From the NCBI RefSeq assembly GCF_019977735.1, contig NZ_AP025018.1:9800580-9864579 (forward strand): DNA of 64,000 bases, given 5' to 3'. This document shows, piece by piece, positions 8,550-17,200 of the stretch. The position numbers and the translations under genes were made by a program. Within the stretch, counting starts at the first letter, position 1. Each line of letters begins with the position of its first letter. Below the pieces are notes generated by a model. That model was not told the origin of the DNA. It saw only the letters and a program-made list of their open reading frames with translations, and searched no databases. The DNA is from Calothrix sp. PCC 7716. GTDB taxonomy: Bacteria; Cyanobacteriota; Cyanobacteriia; Cyanobacteriales; Nostocaceae.

Positions 8550-9380
8550 TTATTCTTCTTCGTTGTCATTTTTATCGCTGATAGCTTCAATCTCTTCAAG
8601 TAGCGCTTCAGCTACCGACTCGAACCAGCGTAGATGCTGGACTGTTTTATCCCTACCTTGTGCGGTTTCTAAAACCATCTGGCTATGCGGCTTACCCTTT
8701 TCTGTTGCTAAGTAACTAGGATTCTTGCCTTCTGGGTTCTTGATTTGAAAGCCATAGTCAAGCAAGAGTTTGTTGACTTCCCGCGCGGTTTTACCAATCT
8801 TATTTCCAACTTCAGTGGCGTTGAGTAAATTGCTTTCTACCGGAGTAACAAGAGCGCTTTTGGCTGCCTCGATAGCCGCTGCATATTGCGGATGCTGTTT
8901 GATGATGGCGTTAGCTTTGGCGCCTGCTACCAAGTTCGGGTCAACTGCGGTGTTTTGAAAGATTAAGTCAATTACGCTCGATATTTCCTGCGGTGTTGGT
9001 GGTAGGAGTTGGGGAGTAGGTGAGGGTGAAGGCGCCTGTGTTGGTAATTCGTATTTGCCAGTTTTGCGAATCGACGGAAGAACATCTTCGTACAACCAGT
9101 CTTGAAATGGCTCCGCAACCGAACTATTAGAACGTCCAATTAAGTAATACAAACCAGGCTCAAGCAATGTTGCCACTTCTTGTTCTCCGCCAGGGGTCAT
9201 AATTTTTTTATGACCCTTCCACTTGTTGCGGACTTTCTTTAAATAATTGCCGTGGTTGCGCTTATCTGCTTCGGGGTAAAAAATATACAAGATATCAGAG
9301 GCTACCCATTCAAGTTTCTCTGGTGTCCCAACAAAGCGAACTTCTTTTTGTTCAAACTCGAATACCGTTAAGTCACTCAT
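8550..9380 (-). CDS. BRO-N family phage antirepressor, cassette A
   Basis: 276 residues from ATG 9380, which overlaps the preceding stop; the frame is open further upstream but the domain begins here. Residues about 1-110 match the BRO-N domain: VRFVGT...LEWVASDIL, TPGGEQEVATLLEPGLYYLI, then FQDWLYEDVLPSIRKTGKYE. A Pro/Ser linker follows, then a C-terminal helical domain (NATEVGNKIGKTAREVNKLL) like the DNA-binding C-termini of phage antirepressors. BRO proteins bind DNA or repressors to switch phage state. It is highly similar to the copy at 23084-23869. Confidence 0.85.
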   Translation of the reverse strand: MSDLTVFEFEQKEVRFVGTPEKLEWVASDILYIFYPEADKRNHGNYLKKVRNKWKGHKKIMTPGGEQEVATLLEPGLYYLIGRSNSSVAEPFQDWLYEDVLPSIRKTGKYELPTQAPSPSPTPQLLPPTPQEISSVIDLIFQNTAVDPNLVAGAKANAIIKQHPQYAAAIEAAKSALVTPVESNLLNATEVGNKIGKTAREVNKLLLDYGFQIKNPEGKNPSYLATEKGKPHSQMVLETAQGRDKTVQHLRWFESVAEALLEEIEAISDKNDNEEE

Positions 9381-9624
9381 GATTGTTTGTCCCTGTTTGT
9401 AATTTGCGTAGTTGGTCAATTGCTTGCTCAATATGCGGCACACATTCGTGAAGCGCTAAATCGTCACTGCTGTTCATGTAGTCCGCAAGCGCGTTAAGTA
9501 TGTCGTCGAAGGTGAAACCGTTGTCTTGGAAAACTGGGAAGATTTCATTTATCAATTCGCGGATAGTGCGAACGCGATGTTGTTTAATTGCTTCCGTAAA
9601 GATTAACTCAAACTTCTCTTCCAT
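9373..9624 (-). CDS. Conserved 83-aa cassette protein, copy A
   Basis: 83 residues, all-helical in appearance, with FDDILNALADYMN and HIEQAIDQLRKLQ segments. Nearly identical to the copy at 22840-23091 and clearly related to the 86-residue copy at 49888-50148. It always precedes an antirepressor gene with a short overlap, so it may partner it. No known family comes to mind. Confidence 0.75.
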   Translation of the reverse strand: MEEKFELIFTEAIKQHRVRTIRELINEIFPVFQDNGFTFDDILNALADYMNSSDDLALHECVPHIEQAIDQLRKLQTGTNNHE

Positions 9625-9633
9625 GATTAAGAC

Positions 9634-9663
9634 GAAGAAAGAGGCGCCAGTATATAACGCCTC
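9634..9663 (-). terminator. Intracassette terminator/attenuator, cassette A
   Basis: On the minus strand GAGGCG pairs with the distal CGCCTC across a short AT-rich loop and is followed by TTTCTTC. The same hairpin lies at the same place in cassettes B (22802) and C (50163), which argues for a maintained function: partial termination between the first gene and the 83-aa/antirepressor genes. Confidence 0.65.
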
Positions 9664-9682
9664 ATAGGTAATGGGAAACTCG

Positions 9683-10177
9683 TTACTCTACTTGCAGACA
9701 AGGGTCTTCGTAGATTTTGATAATTATCATTTGAGCATGTAGCTCAGTTTCCACGCGCGGGCGAAAACTGCAATTAGATGGCTGAGGAATCCAGTACCCT
9801 TCTTCATCTCTATAGAATGTGCCGCATAAGTGAAAGCTTTGCCACAAGCGGTATAGCTTGCCGAAAACAGCATCATAAGCGGCATCGATTTCATAGCCTG
9901 CGGGAAGCTCGTTTGTGAGAGCTATAAGCTGTTCGTCAACTTCGTCTTCAGTCTCAGCTTGCTCATCACGAATCGTATTTATACAATCTTGAGTTTGTTC
10001 GTGAGTAGCGCGCGCGAAGTGGTCGAATAATCCACACCAACCTTTGTTTGTGCCGTCGTTGTGCGCTTGGAAGTAGGGACAAGAAGCACAGGTTACGGGA
10101 AGTTCTTGCGTAACTTTATGAGAATTTTGCTCAACTTCTTGCACTAAAACTTGAGCATCAAACGTTGTTTGAGCCAT
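9683..10177 (-). CDS. Cys-rich cassette protein (CxxC...GWCxLFDHFA), copy A
   Basis: 164 residues. Residues about 30-66 contain CASCPYF, NKGWCGLFDHFAR, HEQTQDC: four cysteines plus histidines that could bind zinc or an iron-sulfur cluster. The middle is acidic and helical, and the C-terminus has a strand-helix IIIKIYEDP segment. Related copies lie at 22286-22780 (about 90% identical by eye) and 50737-51189. As first gene after each regulated promoter it may be an effector or sensor of the cassette; the function is unknown. Confidence 0.75.
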   Translation of the reverse strand: MAQTTFDAQVLVQEVEQNSHKVTQELPVTCASCPYFQAHNDGTNKGWCGLFDHFARATHEQTQDCINTIRDEQAETEDEVDEQLIALTNELPAGYEIDAAYDAVFGKLYRLWQSFHLCGTFYRDEEGYWIPQPSNCSFRPRVETELHAQMIIIKIYEDPCLQVE

Positions 10178-10257
10178 AATCGATATATTCCTTATTTTTT
10201 GGGGACTAGAAAGAGCGCTTTACGTTTGCGAGACTGGGGCGCTTTTTCTATTTCATA

Positions 10258-10309
10258 ATCTTAACGTCACACGTTACGAGTTGTCAAGTGAAACGTTAAG
10301 AGTTATATT
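10258..10309. promoter_or_regulatory. Divergent overlapping promoters with direct-repeat operators, cassette A
   Basis: Minus promoter: TTGACA (10287-10282) and TAAGAT (10263-10258), 18-bp spacer. Plus promoter: TTGTCA (10281-10286) and TATATT (10304-10309), 17-bp spacer. The two -35 boxes coincide. Two direct repeats, ACACGTTACGAGTT (10269-10282) and AAACGTTAAGAGTT (10291-10304), lie 22 bp apart, one inside each spacer. This is a repressor-switch layout; the HTH gene at 10353 is the obvious binder. Confidence 0.65.
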
Positions 10310-10352
10310 AGAGTCAAAGAACTCTAAAAATAAATTTATCGCAAGGCGAGCT

Positions 10353-10598
10353 ATGGCTTATTCTTTAATGAAAGTTACAAAGACGGTTTCAATTGAAGCT
10401 CCCGGTTTAGGGGCAAAAATAAAAGCAGCCAGAGAAGCTGACCCTCGCTCACTTAAGGCAATTTGTGAGATAGCTGGTATGTCGCAAATGAACTGGTATC
10501 GCATCGAAGACGAGAAACAAACTCTTCCTGTTGAGACGCTTCGCAAAATTGAAGAGGTATTAGGTGTTGATTTTGGGATAAGCTTTGCAGGTAGGTAA
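10353..10598 (+). CDS. XRE/Cro-type HTH regulator of cassette A
   Basis: 81 residues from ATG 10353, which has AAGG six bases upstream and follows the predicted promoter by a normal leader. The open frame from TTG 10281 would overlap the promoter and is unlikely. LKAICEIAGMSQMNWYRIED is the helix-turn-helix, followed by the LPVETLRKIEEVLGV helix of XRE repressors. Divergently transcribed from cassette A, it probably binds the CGTTA(A/C)GAGTT repeats and represses one or both promoters. Confidence 0.8.
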   Translation: MAYSLMKVTKTVSIEAPGLGAKIKAAREADPRSLKAICEIAGMSQMNWYRIEDEKQTLPVETLRKIEEVLGVDFGISFAGR

Positions 10599-10673
10599 TT
10601 AATGCTTAGTCCGGAAATTGGTTGCATTATAGCAATCTAAGCGGTTGATCTAAATTTGTGCTGATCAGGATTT

Positions 10674-10722
10674 AAAAAGGCGCCTGCTAACTTCTTCACG
10701 GAAAACAGGCGCCTTTTGTTTG
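10674..10722. terminator. Bidirectional Rho-independent terminator
   Basis: AAAAGGCGCCTG at 10675 and CAGGCGCCTTTT at 10706 form a perfect 12-bp stem, flanked by A-run and TTTTGTTT. It separates the convergent HTH gene and the minus-strand gene that ends at 10727. The stem contains GGCGCC on both arms. Confidence 0.9.
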
Positions 10723-10726
10723 GGTT

Positions 10727-11206
10727 TTACATATCGTCTAGCTGTTTCCTTAGCGTCTCCAGTTCTGCATCAACTACCTCTTTTGAATTAGTTTCGTTAA
10801 AATGCGTCTCAAATGTAAGCGCTGGAGTACTTGCGGCTATTGCTTCGCCTCGCTTTTCAAGTTCTTTGAATACTTGAGGTAAGGTTTTTTCAACTTTTGG
10901 CTTAACCGACACTGAGGTTGTTGCTGGTTTCTTGTTCCGCAGTAAATGTGGCTCCATCGCCTTACAAACAGCGCAAATAGTTTGATTCTCGAAGTCGTGA
11001 ACGAGATTTCTGACCTTGAACCAGTGCCAATCATGACAACGATTATTTGCGTCAGCGTCGTCAATTGGTAAAACTAAAGCTTCGCCCGCGCGCGGCAGCC
11101 ACCTGCAGTCAGAAAACTCTGCTACTAATTTGTGTCCTGTTTCGTGTCCCCAAACGAGTCGAAGCTTGAAGTCTAAAGGGTTTGCGGTTGTAAATGGTGC
11201 TTTCAT
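10727..11206 (-). CDS. Hypothetical protein downstream of tape measure
   Basis: 159 residues if started at ATG 11206; an in-frame ATG at 11236 is also possible, and the open frame overlaps the tape measure end. The first 85 residues include a Trp/His/Cys-containing segment (GHETGHKL, CRWLPRAGEALVLPIDD, CHDWHW, CAVC), perhaps metal binding. The C-terminal half is a charged helical tail. No family recognised. The ATG at 11206 is preferred because its leader aligns with that of the gene at 20381. Confidence 0.5.
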   Translation of the reverse strand: MKAPFTTANPLDFKLRLVWGHETGHKLVAEFSDCRWLPRAGEALVLPIDDADANNRCHDWHWFKVRNLVHDFENQTICAVCKAMEPHLLRNKKPATTSVSVKPKVEKTLPQVFKELEKRGEAIAASTPALTFETHFNETNSKEVVDAELETLRKQLDDM

Positions 11207-11268
11207 GAATAAATTTTTGGAACTCTCTAAACTCATTAAGCCCAAAATTTGATTCCTTATAACAACAC

Positions 11269-11286
11269 ACCTTCTTATCCGAAGGT
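11269..11286 (-). repeat. Dispersed CCTTC/GAAGG hairpin, copy 1
   Basis: On the minus (sense) strand ACCTTCGGATAAGAAGGT. It sits between the tape measure stop and the next gene, heading a leader that is shared with 20301-20383. Confidence 0.8.
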
Positions 11287-11288
11287 AA

Positions 11289-14200
11289 CTACAAACCAGC
11301 GGCGCCAACTTTAGCCATAGCAAAATCATTCCAAATCGAAGCGGCATCATCAACAGGCTGCGGCGATTGTACTGTTAAATTTCTTGGCATACTAGCGACT
11401 TGCATTATTGCCGCTGATAAAGTATCAAATTTTTGAGTGAAGGCGAAATCAACGGCGCTAACAAGTGAAGATTCAACATTACTTGGCTGAATTTGTGCGC
11501 TGCTAGCAATTTCTGCTGTACGGTCAATAGGTGGCATGTAGGAGGCACCAAGATTACCCAAATCAATTAAAGATGTTGACTGCCAATCTTGCATTTGAGG
11601 TTTGGTAGGTAACGCCAGCGGGTTGAATAAGTTCTTTTCTAACGGCGCCAAGTTAAGATTATCCATCGCAAGTGCGGGAATGCAGTTTTTGAGGTCAGTA
11701 AAGAGCGTGACTAAGGTGTCCAGCCTTTGCTCAGTTCCACCTAATGCTGATTTAAAAATTTCATCTGTGGTTTTTGGCGCCTGTGGTTTTGACGAGTTGC
11801 TACTATTTCCACTATTCGGAACAATGCCTTTTGAGGTAAGAATACTATCCGTGACAACGCTTGTGCGAGTATTGGTTTCTACCAGCTTGCCTTGCATCCG
11901 CGCTTGATTTAAGCGACTGTGGTACTCAAATAAACCTTCACCTTTCTTTTGGATGTAAGGATTTTCCCAGTCACTTGGGGTCGCTCCCGCTGCATTATCT
12001 CCTGTTCCTGACGCTGAAGATTCAGGTTTTTTAGCGCTGTTCCTGGCGATGGTATCAATTCGCTCCATTGACTGTGCTTGTTTACGGGCGCCGTCTGCTG
12101 CTAATTGCTGACTAATTGCTGTGCGCTGCGTTACTTCTTGGGTGAGAATAGCATTTTTAGCAAGTTCAGATTGAGCGTTAAAACCGTTGGTTGCTGCTTC
12201 CAGTTTCTTATCAGCAAGCGCGCTTTCTTTCTCTGCTAATTCAATAGAGATTTCTGCTGATTTAATTGCTAAATCATCACCCTTGACTTTAGCTGTGCGT
12301 AGTGCTGATTCTGCTTCAATCTTGGATTTCTGAGCGGCTAGTTGGGCGCCTTCCGCGTCATAAATTGCCATTTGAGCAGCAATGGCTTGACGTTGTAAAT
12401 CTAACTCTAAAGACTTGCGCTGGAAGGCTTGTTCTATTTTTAATGCTTCTAGTTTCTTGGCTGCAATCTCATCTTCAATTTGCGCGCGTTGATTCAATAT
12501 ATCAAGTTCTTTAGTACCGAAACCAAGTGAGTTAAGTTGGTTTTGAATTTCTCCTTTAACGCGCGGGTCAAGGTCTTTGTCGTCAAGTCGCTTGGATAAT
12601 TCTAAGGCTCTATCGGCGTTAGATTTTCTGGTTTCCAACGGCGCCACTGTTGCATCAGATAGCGCTTTACTTAAATTAAATCTTGATTCGTTAAGTTTGC
12701 TGGTTAGCTCTAAACTTTGGTTAATAAGGTCAAGTTTAGATTTTTGTTCATCGAGTTGAGAGACTAAGCGTTTATGGCGATTTTCTTCAGCAGCACGCGC
12801 GCGCTCAATGCCGTTAATTTCTGTTTCTCTATTATTAAGAATTTTATCTTGCTTAACCTGTTCTTGCTCTTGCTGATTTTTGAGATACCGTAAAGCAAGC
12901 TGTCCATATTCATTTTCTAGCTGTGTACGACGGTCGTTGTATTGTTCAGTTGATAAATTAAGTTTATCAAGCCCTTTAATTTGTTCGTCAATTAAAGCAG
13001 CTTGTTTTTCAATGCTGGTGCGCTCGTTAGATAATGAGGCGCCTTTATTATTTAATTCAAGCGCGCGGTCACTTAGCTCACGTCCACGTAGGTCGGCAGG
13101 AGAATTATTGCCGAGTCGATTAGTTTTAGCACGTGTTTGACCTAAAATATTTGATTCAAAATCAACATCAGTATTTAATTTTTCTAAATCAAGTTGTGCT
13201 TTGCGACGTTGAAAGGTTTTATCTATGGCATCGCGCAATTGTTCCTGTGCTTGTATTTGCTGGTCAATTGCCTGTTGGTTAGCTTGTGCTAATTCTTGGT
13301 TAAGTTGAAGCTCCTTCTCGGTAGCAGTTTTTGCGTCAATTACGCCTTCTTTACGCAATTGCTTGGTTTGATTTATTTGATTTTTGATATAACCAATGCG
13401 CTCAGTAGTTGCTTGTTGGTCAACTGTATTTTGTTCGCGCGCTGCTTGTTCGGGAGAGATGGCGCCGTCTAATACTTTCTCTTTAACTGCGGTTGTACGG
13501 TTAGTCTGGGATAGATTAATTGCCGCTTCGGCTTTGCGGTTGGCAAATTCTAAGTCATTGATGATTTTCTTCTTGCGAAGTTCAATTCTAGACAACTCCG
13601 ATTCAACATATTTAAGGTTAGCATCAGCAAGGTTTTTTTGAAGTTCAAGCTCTTGCTTGATAGCTTCTTTAGGGTTAAAAGTGCCTCGCTTAGACTCAAA
13701 TGCAGCAAGTTGACGTTTTGCTTCTTGGATGTCTTGTAACGCGCTATTTGAACTACCTTCTGCTAACTTCTCATCTGCTTGTTCTTGAGTAAGCTTACCA
13801 CGCATCAAGCGAGATTTTATGCCCGTAACCTGTTCAGTTTGCTGCCTTTGAATTGTCGAAGCAACTTTGGCATTCGCCTCTTGAAACGCGCGTAATGCTT
13901 CTTCTTCTGATTGTCGTTTGGCATCTGCAACGTTTTGAGCAATTTGAATGCGAGTTTTAGCTAGTTCTAATTCTTTGTCGCGGATTTCTTTCTGAGTTTT
14001 GTCAATAACCTCTTTTTGGTCTTTGCTAGGGTTAGGAACTGCTAGCAAGTCACGCACCTGCGTTTTGCGCGTGTCTAGTGTTGTTGAGAGTACATCAGCA
14101 TCTTTTTGTAAAGATTTTCTCTCACTTGTTTTGAGATTAACATCAAGTTGTTCTTTGGTGATTTTACCTGTTGCGTAAGCTTCATAATCTACTTGCTGAT

Positions 14201-17200
14201 TTTTGGTAAGCTCGACTTGGCGCAACATTTTATCATTCTCAAGCTCGATATTAGATTTTTCAATCGCGCTTTGAACTTCACTAAACTGTTTACCTAGTGG
14301 CGATAAATCCATCAAGCTAAGGTCTTTTAGCTTTTCTTTAAGCTTGTCAACTTCAGCTATAGCAGGCTGCAACCTATCCCGCATCTGCTGTTTATTGGCT
14401 TCGGGGAGATTAGGGTCTTCGTTAACTTGTCTTAGAGCTTCTTGGAATACTTTTTCGCTTGACAATACAGAATCGCGTAGTTGTTGTGCTGGCTTAACAG
14501 ATTCGTTGAATTCTTTTTCTTTATCCTTTATTTGCTTTTCTAATGCTGCGACCTGCTTAGATATCGCTGGGTCTTTAGTGGCACCTGGTTTTTCAACTAA
14601 GGTAAGTCTTTGATTTTGCAAGTTTTTAATTTCTGACTCGATTTGCTTGGCTTTCTCAAATGATTCGCCAGCTTTTGTAGTGCTAAATGTCCCATTGAAT
14701 AGTCCACTTCCATCAGTAATAGCTGCTAATTCCTGCCTGCGTTCATCTATTTTCAATAAGTTGCTGTCAAAATTATTGTCAGCAAAAGTTCTATAGCTAT
14801 CTTTAATTTCTTGACGTAGTTGGTCAGCTCTCTCTTTAGAGATTTCTCCGCGCGCTTCTCTTTCATCGGTGTCATCTAGCGAACTTTGTCTAAATCTTTT
14901 TATCATGTCGTCGGTTCTGAAGCCGTTCTCCATGCCAAAAGATTCACCAAGCCCAAAGGTGAGGTCAAAACCTTGGGATTTAAGTTCAGTTTTGTTTTTA
15001 AGTTCTTTTTGTTTATCAACAACTTTTTGAGTTGCTTCGGCTGCTTTTTGCATTGCGGATGCCATTTGGTCGCCTAATTTGTCAAAGCTGCTGCCTAACT
15101 CGTTAGAAAAATTAGCTTTGGCGAAAAACAAGATAAATGCGGCAGAGAAGGCAGCCATTTTTAGTTGCGCCTTGTCAAATCCAGCACTTAAAGTATTCAA
15201 CCCAGATTTGAACACTCCACCATTTTTGGCACTGATTAAAAAGGCTGATGCCATTGCTTTCAAGTTGCCAACGAATGCGGCAATTTGCACACCAAGTGAC
15301 ATTTTTATTAATACTACTGATTGCATCAAAATCAGCATCAATGAAGCAAACTCAATTACCACGCTAGGGATAACTTTGCGTAGCGCATCCATCCCACCAG
15401 TGATACCAAATAAGGCGCCTGCAACCGCTCCAACTGCCCCACCCTTGGCGCCACCAGCCAAACCACCAGCTAAACCAGCAACAACAGTTGTGCCCAAAGT
15501 ATCAAGCATTCTATTGCCTTCTGGCTTTTCCCCTTGTGTCGGTATTTTAGGTAACTTTTTAATCCCGGAGTCAGCAACATTAAATAATTCTTTGACCTTT
15601 TTAATGGCGCCATCAACAGCCAAAATAACAGTTAGCACCATGTTATAAAAGCCTTTCATCATGTTGTCCATGACAGAAGCTTTGGCGCCGAATACGTCGT
15701 CTAATAAGTCGGCAGCAATACCCAGTACAAAGGGCGTCATCGTTGCAGCAGCGCGTCCTACTAGAGGTATTAAAAATGCAGCAACCTTTTGCGGTATACC
15801 TGACCCCTGAAGGATAACCGTCATGCCAACTAGGAATTGTGCTGCTATTCCAATAACCGCGACGTTAAATACTTTAAGAATATTTTCTAAATTTGAATTA
15901 ATAAACCCTATTAAAGAAGCAAAGCCATTATTAAACATTGCAAGCGCGGGGCCAAAAGAATCTGCTAATCCTTTTTGTAATTTTAGTATCGCATTGTCAA
16001 CGCGCGTTAATGCTGCAAGTAGTCCACCGCTAGCAGCGTCGGCGCCTTGTTTAAAGTATTGTTGAAAGCCTTTACCAAGTTTAGCTAATGATTCAATTCC
16101 TAATTTACCGCTTTCTAAAGCTTCGTTAAATTCCGGAACTGTCATGTTAAGAGATTTGGCGAAGACGGAAATTGCCCCAGGCAAGCGTTCACCAATCTGT
16201 AACCTTACCTCCTCGGCAGTTAAACGCTGTTTGCTTAAACTTTGCGAAAATCCAAACATTACAAGGTTTAAATCTTCTTGTGATAATTGAAGTGCTTTAG
16301 ACGCGGTTGATATCCCTTCAAATAATTCTTTTACACCTTCGCCTTCTAGTGATGTACCCTTTGCTGCTGCTGATAATTTAGAGAAACCTTCTATTGAAGC
16401 TAGTTGAGGAGTATCTAATTTATCTGAAGTGTCGGTGACAAATTTAATATCTTTTTGGGCACCTTCTTTGCTACCAGAAACAAACTCTAATCGTTTTACT
16501 GCTGGTTCTAATTTCCTGAGTGTTTCTGTAACAACATTTATTAATGGTTGTAGCGCGTTTCCTAATAACCCAAAAGTTGTAATTAATGGTGTTATTGCTG
16601 TCGCTAATGGTGCAAATAATGCTCCAAAAGTAGCGAGCGGGTTAATCATCGCGGCGCCGCTGAACATAAACCCTGTTGCTTCAGATACTAATGAGCGTCT
16701 ATCTTTTGCGGGCACTCCGCGAAGCATTGGTGAGCGATACAGCATCACCTCAAGCCTGCGGAACATGTTTTCAAATCTTTGAGCGTCGCTTGCAGGCGGC
16801 TTTGTTGGTTGAGGAGCTACAGCAGCAGTACGGCGCCTGTTTAATTCTTCAACTTGCTGCTGCTTTTGACGCTGTAAATTAGAATATTCGTTACCAGATG
16901 ACGTGCCTTCAAACTTGCCTTGTCTGAGTAGGTTTTTAACAGTTGTTAACTTGTACTGTTGTCCTGTTTCTTTTAATATTTCTGCTTGCGCTTTGCGAGC
17001 AGCTTCGTCAAGTTTGCGCTGGGTATCTGCTAGCTGCTTAAATATTGGGTCATTCGCTGCTGCTAAACGCTTCTGCCCAGTAGAGCCATCAACGAGACTT
17101 GGTTGATTTCCTTTTTGAATATCCGCACGATTAAATTGAAGCTCTTTAGTACGAGTTTGTGCAGCGTTAAATTGTGGGTCATAATATTGACCGCTACGCA

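Noticed and set aside
10281-10352. Use of TTG 10281 as start of the cassette A regulator
   Set aside because: It lies inside the predicted promoter and operator; ATG 10353 has a ribosome-binding site and begins the conserved domain.
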